Shown: positions 33,964 to 44,836, counted from the first letter of the stretch. The stretch: 64,000 bases of DNA from Actinernus sp. WN-2022 (GCA_030867875.1 JAOWCC010001634.1:55713352-55777351), one strand, 5' to 3'. The notes: a model not told the origin generated them from the sequence alone. Numbers and translations: made by a program.

Positions 33964-34829
33964 TACCCTGGATACCAGAGGCTCGAAATCGTCGGGGCGA
34001 GCGAAGCGAGACCAGCTGAAATCAAGATTTCAGCACGAGCCTCTGGCCGCCCGAGTAGAGATTTTCGTTTCTTCCGGTACAGAATCTGTACCTCGTCCCT
34101 GATTGGTTGATTGAGTTGTGGCCATGGAAACTGAGGCATTCGGATCAAAGGAACATTTTGATTGGCTTTCATCTTGAGATCGTGTTACAAACCGGTTCAC
34201 GAGTCTTGACAGATTATACACAAACGTTAATGTTTCACAGTGCTGTACAATTTGAGTTAGCCTCGAAATAAACGAGTTGAAGTCTGTTCATGTTCTTGAA
34301 GCGGCGTGATGTCATCTCTGTACGGCCTACTGGCTAAGGAAAATCGCTGATTTTCCAACTCATACCTGGTATTTGCTTCTTCCTTCACGTTCGATTATCC
34401 AAAACGAGCAATTGTACTGGTGGTTTGCCCTCTATATGCCCTGATTTACTCCCACATAACAGAGCTAGAACAACGAGGAATCAAAGCATGCTCATTGGGA
34501 GATCCAAACATCAAACCCGACGAAGTAAATCGAGGAGAATTTTCCTTTATCTTCACAAATCCCGACAACGGCATGTTTTATGTTTTGAATCACACACGAC
34601 TTCACCATGTGAAAGTGACATGCAAATTAACCGCTGAGTCGAAACCAGTTTGACTAGACTTGTAAACATAAAAGCGAGGCTATGGGCATGAGATTGAGGT
34701 TGGCTATTCGAGCGGCCAGAGGGGCTCAACGGTCGTCACGCAAAACAAAACTCCTTCGGGGAATCAAAACTCTTTCGATCGCGGCACATTACAGTATATT
34801 CGTACCTGAGCCCCTCTGGAACCATGGTA
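33964..34829. mobile_element. 866-bp DNA element with RecQ-like helicase remnant, 9-bp TSD
   Basis: Termini are imperfect inverted repeats: TACCCTGGATACCAGAGGCTC on the left and the mirror of TACCATGGTTCCAGAGGGG on the right. They are flanked exactly by CATGCTGGT (33955-33963 and 34830-34838), a 9-bp duplication. An interior copy of the agagg/cctctgg motif recurs near 34045 and 34715. It carries a fragment of a helicase-like gene, so it is probably an internally deleted derivative of a larger autonomous element. Confidence 0.8.
34396..34653 (+). pseudogene. RecQ-like DNA helicase fragment
   Basis: Just upstream of the Met at 34420 the open reading gives RAIVLVVCPLYALIYSHITE, followed by LEQRGIKACSLG, NRGEFSFIFTNPD and a divergent tail. 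This is the motif Ia region of RecQ-family superfamily-2 helicases (consensus like VVxPLxALMxDQVxxLxxxGIxA) and the strand toward motif II. No Walker A or DExH box is present in the element, so it is a non-functional remnant. Many RecQ-like fragments are annotated in cnidarian genomes; here the helicase sits between TIRs, which suggests it belongs to the mobile element. Confidence 0.6.
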
Positions 34830-35103
34830 CATGCTGGTATAATACTTCGTTAACGAATGAATAGAGGTCGTAATTCCCATGGGAAAGACGTTGCCATGGA
34901 TGCTGGATGGCAAGCCATTTTTAAAAACGCTGTTTTAGAAAGATCGACAATCGATTGGAGGTGAAAAATAGCATTTACAAACAGGTTTTGCTAATAACAA
35001 TAACGATCTCGTACAAGCCGCCTCTAAATAAATGAAGTCAGCGATGTTTCGCCACCAGTACAATCCTGTACAATCATGTGAATGCCTCGCTGCAAAAGGC
35101 CCA

Positions 35104-37030
35104 TTCTACATAGTTCAGAGAATCGATTTTAATTGAAGCGTCAAAAATATCCTACAAATGCTATTAAATATTGCCAATACAGATAACAACATTTAAACTA
35201 CGCCTTAAACGAGCAACTCGGTTCTTAATTTACATCAACCTTGAATCGGAGAAGAAACTCAGCCAATCTAAGAGACAGACGGTTTCGAGCGTTCCTGTGT
35301 GCATTTTGAATCACAAACTAATTGATAAGAGTCAATGCGCAGACTTACAACCCCCGCGACGCATCAAGAAAGTCGGTGTATTGATAGACTCACCGGAGAA
35401 AACATTAAATGCTGGTTTGATGCTACAGCTTGTACATCTCTACTTCATAGAAGTGGATCAATTGAATAAAGACATGTCGATTTGATTGTCGTGTTTTCTA
35501 TTTCTAAACAAGAGTAATCGATACGGCGCTAGCTACGTCGCACTCTAACATCTGATGTCAGGAAGTCGTGCATGAGTGATAGTATAAAGCTGAGTCAAAC
35601 CGCTTGACATCAGATGTTATAAGTCGAGGAATTCATCAAAAATAGTTTCTCATCTTGGTGACTGTCAGTACTGGATATGATGGTGAAACAGTTATCCATA
35701 TTATAAGACAACGCGTGTCACAACACCCTCATTTATAGATCGTTTAGCTCGTCAGTTTGGCTCTCATTAGTCAATAGATCATTCATGTTAAGATGAGTTG
35801 GTTTATAACGAACTGGTCACAGGACTTACCTTAACTTTTTCGCTGGCTTTCCTTGACCTTTAACGGCTTTATAGGTTGACTGTAACACGGCGGTACCTCC
35901 CAGTCATTTGATATTTGTTAGTCATCTCCGGGAGTCATCTCTCCAGTGACTTTGCCCAGTGGGCTCGTACTATTAATTATCCGAGACAGATGTTAAAGGT
36001 CTTAACACGGGGGGTTTCATAGTGCTGGCTGTGTGACAATCATTATTATTTAAAGTCGTCCACATTCAAGTGAGCGCTTTTTTCTAATAACCTCCATTAT
36101 TATAATTCAGATATTAAAAATGGATGAATAGTCTTATAATTATTTTATATACTATAAACTTAACACAATACAATGTTGGTAATAAACTGGCCTGGTCAGC
36201 CCTATTGTCACTAATGTGCTGAAAAAGATTTTTATCAACACACGACCTGGCGGCATGTTAAAACAGTATCTCACTACTTCGGTCGCTAATCAAGACCTCA
36301 CACTGGTCAGATAGTGTTGCTCTCTGTGCCACCAACACTGAAATTCCGTAAAAGGTGGTAAAACGGGCGATGCTTAGTAGATAACGGAGTTGGGTAAGGA
36401 TTGGCACTCATGAGTTAAATATGACACATGTATACCAGCCGAGGAAAACCTCGAGCCCAGTCCGTCGGGTTCCAAGCTTTAATTACATTCGAAAAATCCC
36501 TACGAACCAAACAGACTTACTTTATTGTATTGTAAGTCATGTTATTTGTGTTTATCTAGGAGCTTAATGAAAGAGATACCTTAGCTCTGTCGTGAAAAGC
36601 AAACAGCGCAAGATAAACGGTATAATAGGATCACACTCGCTTCACTAGCGTTGTTCCCTACATAACAGTGATAGGGTTAATTCAGCAGATTCAGTGACAC
36701 AAAACCCATTTTTGTATCTATCTCTAGCAATAAACAAAAGCAACTCGGTAATAACAGCCACAACACGTTAGCGTTAATTATTCAGTAAGCTGATGGTCAA
36801 TGAAAGGTCAGTGATGGCAAAAAATGTGAGATGTTTTGAATGAATTTTGATGGTCAAATAATATTTTGTCTGCAAGTATGCCTAGGCCCAAACCACAACA
36901 TCACTCCTATACTTATTCATTTTAATAGTGATGAATGACAGTCACTCAGGACTGATAAGATTCCAAAACATAATATAAGAGGTAATTTTTATGCCCTGGG
37001 TAAACGAGAAAACATTGTTGATTTGTGGGT
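35104..37030. other. Unassigned DNA
   Basis: No recognisable gene. A 104-codon frame at 35171-35485 shows no motif and no splice context I trust. A short perfect inverted pair (acatctgatgtca / tgacatcagatgt) lies at about 35548 and 35607. The rest is AT-rich single-copy-looking DNA. Confidence 0.35.
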
Positions 37031-37032
37031 TA

Positions 37033-37278
37033 GAGCGGTTTTCAGTTGAGTGTAGTGAAACCAAACGCAAATTAGCCACAGCCAGCCAATCATAGGAGCG
37101 AGTAATCACAAGTAACTCATAAATGGCTTCCCTGTAAGCCAATGAGAAACCAAAGCAAAACCAAAACAATTTGCATTTTTACTTTGGATTCTGATTGGTT
37201 GGTTTACTTACTCAGCCAATAGGAGAGCTTAGTAAACGCAAAACCAAAACACTTCCGACACTCAATTGAAATCCGCTC
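37033..37278. mobile_element. MITE, TA target, GAGCGGTTTTCAGTTGAGTG termini
   Basis: The left end (gagcggttttcagttgagtg) and right end (cactcaattgaaatccgctc) are mirrored with a few mismatches, and TA flanks both (37031-37032 and 37279-37280). The interior repeats gtttggttttgc-like and aaccaaac-like phrases. A 22-bp phrase (cagtgttccttcgcgattcg) is duplicated just outside at about 37284 and 37329. Confidence 0.8.
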
Positions 37279-37489
37279 TATTCAGTGTTCCTTCGCGATT
37301 CGGTAAGCAAACATTTGTGAGTTATTTCAGTGTTCCTTCGCGATTCGGTGCGCTGTAAGTATTATGCACCCCTCAATTGATCGTGACGTTCTCTGATTGG
37401 TTATTCTTTTATTTCCCGCGTAAAGCAGCTCTAAAAATAGACACTTTTCTGACAGTGTTGTGTATGCTCAGAAAATAGGCATTCTCGGC

Positions 37490-38552
37490 CCCAGACCCTT
37501 CTCTTATTTCTTACTGCGCATGCTCGACGAAATCGTAAGGCTCCACATATGCAAATGAGGGTTGCAGCCAAAATCTGGCTACAGTTCGCACAGCGCATGC
37601 TCAAAACTCCAGAAGCGAAATGGCGAACAACTCAATGTTTGAACTGGCATTAGAGTTTGTTATTAGATAGGCAAGGAAATACTGTATTTTCAATAGTTAG
37701 TACAGGTAATCAAATGGGGACGAGTGAAATTAGGGATAAATTTCACGCGCCTTTAGTCAAAATCGAAGTAATTTCCCGAGCCGCTTATTCAACTCGATGT
37801 TTGAACTGGCGTTAGAGTTTGTTATTAGATAGGCAGGGAAATACAGTTTTTCCAATAGTTAGTATATGTAATCAAATGGGGACGAGTGAAATTAGGGATA
37901 AATTTCACGAGTGTTAGTCAAAATCGAAGTAATTTCCCAAGCCGCTTCGGCGAGAGAAATTACGTAGATTTTTACAAACATAAGTGAAATAACCCACTTC
38001 CGCGATATGTTTTACTTGTCACGCACAAAGGTTTCAATACCAGGCCCCGTGCTAAATTAAATTTATTCTTTTCAAAGATAAAATAATACATTTCATTTAG
38101 CACGGGGCCTCGTATTGAAATCATTGTGCGTGACAAGTAAGGCATATCGCGGAAGTGGGCTATTTATCCCTAATTTCACGAGTCACTATTTGATTACCAT
38201 TAATATTATGGAGAGCAAATTACGATCCAGAAATAGATTATTTTAAGCGCGCGTAGGCGGCGTTTGAAATTTCACATGTGAAATTACAAATTACGCGTGA
38301 AATTTCAAGTTGAAATTAGGGATTAATTTGTCCTCTATGGTATTAATATTGAAATTTTCCGGTTACTTGGTGAAATTATTTGACCTAACTTGACGCTTGT
38401 GTTCGTCCGACACGCACGTGCTATGTCGTCATCTGTATTGTTTTATAAAACACCAATCAGGGCTCTCTAAATTCTGGAGTTTCCCAGAGCCTTACGATTT
38501 CATCGAGCATGCGCAGTAAGAAATAAGAGAAGGGTCTGGGGTCGAGAATGAG
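37490..38552. mobile_element. Compound foldback element, ~62-bp outer TIRs
   Basis: The outer inverted repeats begin cattctcggccccagaccct and end at the mirror near 38480-38550, with about 2 mismatches in 62 bp. Imperfect 8-bp flanks aaaatagg (37482-37489) and acaatagg (38553-38560) may be the TSD. Inside are a 162-bp tandem duplication (copies from about 37632 and 37794) and a second inverted repeat centred near 38075, whose arms share ttagcacggggcct and cgtgacaagtaa blocks. A third, looser inverted block (gtgaaattagggataaa / its mirror at about 38165) lies between them. No transposase. Confidence 0.75.
37632..37950. repeat. 162-bp tandem duplication inside foldback
   Basis: The phrase atgtttgaactggc followed by ttagagtttgttattagata occurs near 37635 and 37797, and gacgagtgaaattagggata near 37719 and 37881. 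Copies differ by several substitutions. Confidence 0.8.
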
Positions 38553-39025
38553 ACAATAGGTTGTAGTTGGACGAGCCTCAATTGAAGCAGTCCAAACTCA
38601 ATTTTATAAATGGCTTCTGGGCGTAACCAAATATTGCAATAACAATGCCTGCAGGAGTATATTACAGAGGAGTGTTCCTCTTCCCACATTATATTGTCAC
38701 ACAACACTGTAGACGGTAGAGTTACTTTTAGCATAGAGTTTCCCGCGAGAAGAAACCAATCAGGATGCACTGAAAAATTGTAATTAACACGGTTCAAACT
38801 GCTAAAAAATACTAAAGCGCAAGAGAACAAAAGACAACGTAATCGCATACCAGAATTTCGCGGCTATAAATAGACACACCATCTACTGTGTTAGGGGCCA
38901 ACACAAGGGCACATGAACACTCCTGTATAATACACTCCTGCAGATACCATTAGTGATTGAAGCCAAATGCAGGAATTTTAAGTATTGGCTAAATTTAACT
39001 ATAACCGAAAATAATAAGTTATCCC
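38553..39025. other. Unassigned DNA
   Basis: The 118-codon minus frame at 38848-38492 runs partly through the foldback TIR and shows no known motif. I see nothing else. Confidence 0.35.
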
Positions 39026-39405
39026 AAGTTGCAAGTTTTATTTCGCACTATTTACATAAATAAACACAACAGTACGTTTTGAAGAAGAAGAAAAAAGTGA
39101 ATAAATAAATACAGACTACATTTCAAATAGTTGGTAGTGCGCAGTGACCAAAGGAGCAAACGCATTCGAGTTGATCACTGCAATGTTTGTTTAGACTAAA
39201 GTTAATGATTAAGCTGATAAGTATTTGAAAAAGGTATAGTCACTTACTTTCCTTGTTCGAGAAGAACGGCTTTATATCGTTTTTTAAATAAATTAATAGA
39301 GCTTGATCGTTTGATATCTACATCAACTGTTTCCCAAATGTTTGATGAAATAAATTTAAATGTATGAATTCCATAATTCGTTCTCGCTTTCGGTCTAAAA
39401 ACAAC
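39026..39405 (-). mobile_element. LINE 3' fragment (CR1-like)
   Basis: Minus-strand reading from about 39405 gives RPKARTNYGIHTFKFISSNI, then WETVDVDIKRSS and LFKKRYKAVLLEQGK before a stop, the extreme C-terminus of a CR1-like reverse transcriptase. The 3' UTR contains a tgatcactgc / gtagtgcgcagtgacc pairing similar to the hairpin in the 12830-13650 LINE. Only about 50 codons remain. Confidence 0.7.
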
Positions 39406-39409
39406 TTAT

Positions 39410-40105
39410 CATGACGTAAAATTAGAAGAAAACAAAGAGTCTTGGGGTCTGAAAATCAGAACCACTTTAAATCATATGGGGCTAGGAGATCTTTGGCTAA
39501 AAGCACATAATAATACAATCGGTCTTATACCAGGCACCATAGAACAAAGACTTAGAGACAACGAACTACAACGGGTGGTCAAGTGACATTCACAATGACA
39601 CGAGGAAAGACGCTCGCCAAAATAACAAGATGAGAACATTCCGCAAATTTAAGACAATTACAAATGTGAAGATTACCTCAGCCCAGGGAGGTGAACAGCC
39701 AGGTCAACCGCCATAGAATAGCTTTAACTAAATTACGACTCAGCAACCATAAACTAGCAATAGAAACAGGGCGATACTCGAAACCGTACAAAAGACCAGA
39801 AGGCAGAATCTGCCCTATATGCGAAAATGGAACCGAATACGAAGAACATTTCCTTTTGATTTGCAACGCCTACCAGGAAAAGAGAAAACTGCTATTTGAT
39901 TACTTGGAAAAAGAAGCTAGAATATCAGCAAACAAAATGTCATCAAATGTTTATGATTGCTTTGAAGTAAGAAAAGCTATTCAATAGTATGATACTCGCT
40001 CCTCCTTATTCTTCCTTCTAATAAGTCAAGTTATTTGGAACCGATGTTGATGTATTTTGTGCAAGACGCCAATTGAAATAAAAAAATGTCTGTCTGTCCG
40101 TCTGT
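39410..40105 (+). mobile_element. LINE 3' fragment with RT-associated zinc-binding domain
   Basis: Several frames together encode the end of a non-LTR reverse transcriptase of a different type from the CR1-like ones: SWGLKIRTTLNHMGLGDLWL upstream (about 39440), and in the 39691-39987 frame VNRHRIALTKLRLSNHKLAI, GRYSKPYKRPEGRICPICEN and YEEHFLLICNAYQEKR. The C-x2-C ... H-x4-C pattern (ICPICENGTEYEEHFLLIC) is the zinc-binding motif found downstream of RT in many LINEs. Frameshifts separate the blocks. The fragment ends near the tgtctgtctgtccgtctgtc tail. A related fragment lies at 53430-53690. Confidence 0.8.
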
Positions 40106-40566
40106 CATGTCATATGTCCGATATCATACATGTATGTCCTATGATTATTTAACAGAAACGTTTGTTTACCATAGCATTCAGTTAATAATGTCTATAAATA
40201 TCCACAACTAACAGTGTACATTTGAGAGCGCTAACTAGCCTCTATCTTGCCTAAGGGCCTATATAAGTCCTATATTGTTTGTTTCAGTTATTATGAATGC
40301 TTGTAATGCATAATGTGATGTTATTAGTAACTCTGCTGTATAAGGCGCTAATAAAGTATACCTATCATCTATCTATCTGTCTATCTATCTATCTATCTAT
40401 CTATCTGTCTATCTATATCTATCATGTAGATGTTGAAGTTCAAATTTCATCTCAGTTGCTTTTTAACTGGCCATGGGAAACTTTTGCTGAACTAGGGGAT
40501 TATTATTTTGTTACCTTAATTGTATACTCCCTCGGGGGCCTGGGGGGAAGGGTACAGAGGTATTTG
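40106..40566. other. Unassigned DNA with (CTAT)n microsatellite
   Basis: A ctat-rich microsatellite spans about 40368-40430 with interspersed ctgt units. Nothing else recognised. Confidence 0.5.
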
Positions 40567-40604
40567 TTTTACTTGTATTTTATGTTCAATGAGGTACTGG
40601 GTTT

Positions 40605-41265
40605 GTGTCATCGACTGATTCCAAGCTATTATAACATTGTACTGCACATGTGACTGATTCCAAGCTATTATAACATTGTACTGCACATGTGACTGATTCC
40701 AAGCTATTATAACATTGTACTACACATGTGACTGATTCCAAGCTATTATAACATTGTACTGCACATGTGACTGATTCCAAGCTATTATAACATTGTACTG
40801 CACATGTGACTGATTCCAAGCTATTATAACATTGTACTGCACATGTGACTGATTCCAAGCTATTATAACATTGTACTGCACATGTGACTGATTCCAAGCT
40901 ATTATAACATTGTACTGCACATGTGACTGATTCCAAGCTATTATAACATTGTACTGCACATGTGACTGATTCCAAGCTATTATAACATTGTACTGCACAT
41001 GTGCTATTATAACCTGATTGTACTGCACATGTGCTATTATAACATTGTACTGCACATGTGCTATTATAACATTGTACTGCACATGTGCTATTATAACATT
41101 GTACTGCACATGTGCTATTATAACATTGTACTGCACATGTGCTATTATAACATTGTACTGCACATGTGCTATTATAACATTGTACTGCACATGTGCTATT
41201 ATAACATTGATTGTACTGCTAGCATTTAACATGTGCTATTATAACATTGTACTGCACATGTGCAA
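40605..41265. repeat. Two-period minisatellite: 39-bp then 27-bp units
   Basis: About ten 39-bp units (ctgattccaagctattataa followed by cattgtactgcacatgtga) pass at about 40997 into about nine 27-bp units that lack the gactgattccaa segment. The shorter unit is therefore a deletion derivative of the longer one that amplified separately. Both periods are multiples of 3, which explains the long open frames on both strands; I do not consider them genes. Copy B at about 47547 has only a single unit. Confidence 0.95.
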
Positions 41266-41474
41266 ATGTGAGGTAACGTCCTAATCCGACAAAAAAAAAC
41301 ATCGACGAGGCCGAAAAACCACTTCAACGGTTGGAGGATATGAATGATCTAAAGCAATATACAAGGAAAGTAAAAGTTCTATAAAGCGAAGAAAGAGTTG
41401 AGAAATGATGATATTTTAAGCACGATTGGCCGTGAGACGCAGGTCATGTATATTTATGAAATCTTACCGGGCCG

Positions 41475-41483
41475 CGGAGGAGA
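41475..41483. repeat. 9-bp target-site duplication CGGAGGAGA (left)
   Basis: Exact match to 46908-46916. The uninterrupted site is present in copy B near 48333 (cacggaggagaaagctg), which proves insertion into a pre-existing sequence. Confidence 0.95.
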
Positions 41484-41561
41484 TAGCCTGCTATGCAGAC
41501 GTATTTTTTCACTCTCATAAATTCGAAGAAAAAAGTAACGTCTGCTTACCCGAGCGATTAA

Positions 41562-41807
41562 TTAGTTTCCAATATGTACACCTCATTGTGTTACAGTGGA
41601 CCAATCAGATTTTACCTTCCATATCCTGGAAAGTGACGTAATGTTACATTTAAAAAGAATTCAGACAATACATTTGCCATTGACCAATCATAGGAGAGTG
41701 TCCACTGGCGCACCAATTCACTAAAATTCTAACAATGGGTTTGATTGGGCGGCGGGCGGAAAAATAAAACAAATGTGCTGACGTCGTGCTTGCATATAGG
41801 AAACTAA
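41562..41807. mobile_element. TTAA-type MITE inside the transposon's left TIR
   Basis: Termini TTAGTTTCCAATATG and its mirror CATATAGGAAACTAA are flanked by TTAA at 41558-41561 and 41808-41811. Removing it joins the left TIR to match the right TIR, confirming the insertion. 246 bp, non-coding. Confidence 0.85.
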
Positions 41808-41937
41808 TTAAAGTGCATATGAGCCCAATTTTTTTTTTTTTTAAACTAAATCTTGATGCTATTTCTGAAACAATGAACCAGAAAAAAATGATTTTGTGCA
41901 AAACCGTGATTTTTTACACGCTTTCAAAGTCCCATCA

Positions 41938-42292
41938 TAGGCAAACCACAATAATGAAGTGAAAGCTATAATAAAACGTGTTTACATATTGTTTGTGAAG
42001 TGAAAACGAGAATAAAACGTGTTTTACGTACTTTTTGGGATTTTGTCATTTTTTACCCTCCCTCCCCTCCCCCCTACTTTTAAGACTGCTCAATTCAAAT
42101 TATCAACTATTATCCGTTATAGTTATAATTTGAATTGAGCAGTCTTAAAAGTAAGGTGGGAGGGGAGGGAGGGTAAAAAATGACAAAATCCCCAAAAGTA
42201 CGTAAAACACGTTTTATTCTCGTTTTCACTTCACAAACAATATGTAAACACGTTTTATTATAGCTTTCACTTCGTTATTGTGGTTTGCCTAT
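41938..42292. mobile_element. Foldback MITE, GGCAAACC termini, near-perfect palindrome
   Basis: Two arms of about 160 bp are almost exact reverse complements: the left starts ggcaaaccacaata and the right ends tattgtggtttgcc, meeting around an AT-rich loop near 42110. TA flanks the ends, consistent with a mariner-like TSD. Each arm contains aataaaacgtgtt twice. It would form a very stable hairpin in RNA or single-stranded DNA. Confidence 0.9.
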
Positions 42293-42480
42293 GGTCCAGG
42301 TCCCATGTCAAGATATCATGTCCGTGGTTTCGAGGGCCTGGGTCCTACAAACGAGTGTGACGACATCAGAGTTAAACAGTTCACTTCCGGTTTAGTAGTG
42401 TCTCTCTGTTTTCCTGTGAAGGCACACTGTATCTTATAAGTCGCGGTACAGAATCTTCGATATTGCCCTAAAATTCAACA

Positions 42481-43469
42481 ATGACGACTTCAGGTTCCGA
42501 ATGAGAAGACAGTTATATGTCTGGTGACTCAGAATATAACTTTATATCGAGATATGAGATCGAAGTGGAGACGGAATTGCTGGCAAAGAGGAAGCTACTA
42601 CTGCTTCATGTCGCCGGACCGTCCTTGCTGATGAAGAATACAAGAGAGAGAACAAGAAGAAATTCGACGCCAACAGTTACAAAATAGTCTAGATGGAGTA
42701 ACTGCTGTTAGTAATTGGTAAGTAATGTCTTGTTGTAGTTTATACATGTATGCAGTTTACCCGGGAGTTTACACTGCTGCTTGTTTATATGAACAAGTCA
42801 AACTCGACAGCTGTCCTGTAACTTCAACTATTCGCTATATTTAACTCCGGACTCAATAATTATTCAACTATTTCTTTTCAATTTTCTCTCCTAAGGTGTA
42901 TGTGTGGGAACTGCAGGGTTGACCTGCTCCAAAATGTTAACGAGGCGCAGTGTTGCAAGGAAATGGAGAAATGTATCACACTTCATCCTGGCTTTCGTCC
43001 AGTCTGTTTGGAGAAGTGGTCCCTAAAAGTATAAAACCCAATACCGGCGTAGATACCGCCAAACTGGTTCAGAAGAAACGTAAGTGAAGTCGATGGAACT
43101 CGAACTAAATTCTATTCGCTAAATTATCTCGGTTCCAGTTCTGCAGATGGGTATAAATTATGTACAGTTTTCGATGATTCTTTCTATTTCCAAGGCACGT
43201 TTTTTTCGGGTTTCCTTGGAACACAAACACACTAAATTTAATCCATGAATAATGATTAAATTAAAAGTCTTTTGACTTTCCCTGGTTTATATCTGTGTCC
43301 TGAATATGTTGAATACACCTAGTTTTATGTACTAATACATGTATATCAAAATTACTTTCCATTTTCTTATAGATTTCTCAGAGGTGTTTCATACAGAGAA
43401 TTTTCGCAGCTCACCTATATGGTTACTCAGATGGAGTACGAATATCCCACTACCATCATGTGCAAATGA
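42481..43469 (+). pseudogene. P2X7-ballast-like cysteine-rich gene, three exons, inactivated
   Basis: The family: the C-terminal cytoplasmic 'ballast' of P2X7 receptors binds zinc through a cysteine cluster, and stand-alone versions are common in aquatic invertebrates. Here the exons are 42481-42717 (donor TTG|GTAAGT), 42896-43079 (acceptor CCTAAG|GTG, donor AAAC|GTAAGTG) and 43373-43469 (acceptor TTATAG|ATT). Exon 1 is acidic and serine-rich. Exon 2 holds the core: W-C-x-C-x2-C (split codon for W across intron 1), then QCCKEMEKCITLHPGF and VCLEKW. Exon 3 has RFLRGVSYREFSQLTY, matching the end of the domain. Lesions are a TGA at codon 8 of exon 1, two apparent frame changes later in exon 1 and one in exon 2. 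No channel domain is present. The intact splice sites argue it was a real gene. Confidence 0.75.
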
Positions 43470-43899
43470 TGCCAAGTTTTAAGTGCTTTCGTAGGGGGGG
43501 TCATCAATGATTTGACCTACTCCTGGACATATCTGTCATGTAAAATGCAGAGCAGTAAGCTCATGATCAAAGGCACATCCCCAAAGGACAGATAATGCAT
43601 TGGTGTCCAGGAGATTAGTTATGTTCCCTGCTAGCAGAGGTCTCTCTCTGTCTTGGTAAAATGGCCTACTAGTAGGGAATTAGTTATGCCAATGCTAAGC
43701 TCTTTTTCATTTACGAGACTATGGAACAATGCATATGATGCACAAATTAACAGTACAATTTCAAGTCCCATCCAGGAAGGATGTGAGGTAGAGATTACCA
43801 GAAGAATACAATACATGTATATATTCTACTTATAATGTATCATGGAAAATACCATAAATCTAAAAATATTAATAGTAAATTTAATGGGTTACATGTATA

Positions 43900-44095
43900 T
43901 GCAGTTTGCATTCTTTCTTGCACATCCATCATTTTTTATTTGGTGGGGGGGGGGGGGGGGGGCAAGTAAAGTTTTGAGCAATTTTATAGGGGGTTCAAAT
44001 AAGTTTTTTAATTCATTTATAGGGGGGGTCATAAGTTTTAACAAGAGAAGCAGAAATGCCAACCTCCCCCCCCCCCCCCAAAAAAAAAGCCATGT
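43900..44095. other. Poly-G / poly-C low-complexity stretches
   Basis: G tracts at about 43943-43963, 43988 and 44022, with poly-C followed by poly-A at 44067-44088, in inverted relation. They may be ends of a small GC-tract element similar to the insertion at 48621-48963, or just low complexity. Confidence 0.4.
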
Positions 44096-44836
44096 ATAAT
44101 GAACACTCCCTTATATATTATAACCTGCCCATTTTTGTAACATGTTTGGTTAGCTTATTATCAGGCTGTTGTTATAGCGTGTTTACCATATTTGGGCATT
44201 CTTTGTGTTACTCGTCATGTAGTGGAATTTGTGTGATGCCAACCGGGAACTTTTAGGTGGCATATCGAACTTAGTCAAAACAGTTAAACTCGTGTTTCAT
44301 GTTATGATCTTCATCGAGTTCTAGATAGTAGTTTATGGATAACTGGCAATGCCACAATTTTCATTTTAAGACATACCATTTTATTTTCCAACTACTCGGG
44401 TTATAACTGTAACAGGGGTCACTTAGACAATGAGGACCAATCACATTGCTTGATGAAAACAAATTAAAGCATGTCAAGTTATGGTTATTTGAGGCAATCA
44501 ATGTTGAGCACAAGACTAGCATTTCAACTTGCCCATGGTTTGATCTGGTAAAAGGCAAATTTGGTGGACTAACTTTCTACTCAGTCTTTCAAATGAAGAA
44601 AATTGCATGGATATGTTAGGATTTGCAAGTTGACTAAGTTTGAACGGTTTGTTTTGAGATTTGTTCTTTTTGTCAAAGTGCCAGTTACAGTTAAGTTGCA
44701 CAGTAACATACAATCATGTACTTTGCCCAACACAGACTGGTGTCAATATAAAAAAAATAAAGTCATACATACAGGTACATGAAACCACTGAGCTGTACAC
44801 CTTGTGTTTTCCTTGTTTATTTGCATAAATACTAGC

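Larger units (their letters stand above)
28870..35103. mobile_element. MITE with AGGCCTTTTGCAGC termini, split by two later insertions
   Basis: The right terminus is gctgcaaaaggccca (35089-35103). The mirrored left terminus is split: taggccttttg at 28870-28880 and its continuation cagctaacag from 33942. The interior continues from 34839 to 35088. The 28881-33932 transposon landed inside the left inverted repeat, and the 33964-34829 element landed about 20 bp further in. Without them the MITE would be roughly 290 bp. The outermost TSD is unclear. Confidence 0.65.
40567..41483. repeat. Duplicated unit, copy A, left part
   Basis: Starts with ttacttgtattttatgttca and matches copy B at 47484. It runs through a minisatellite, a gtcctaatccgac junction and a cacttcaacggttggaggat block to the target site of the 5424-bp transposon at 41484. 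The reading NIDEAEKPLQRLEDMNDLKQ resembles the coiled coil at the end of some LINE ORF1 proteins, so the unit may itself be an old LINE segment. It resumes at 46908. Confidence 0.75.

Noticed and set aside
35171..35485. 104-codon frame as host exon
   Set aside because: No recognisable domain, no convincing splice sites, and composition like the surrounding DNA.
40586..41284. Open frames with 13- and 9-residue repeats on both strands
   Set aside because: Periods of 39 and 27 bp are multiples of three, so any stop-free frame stays open. No codon or splice signal supports a gene.
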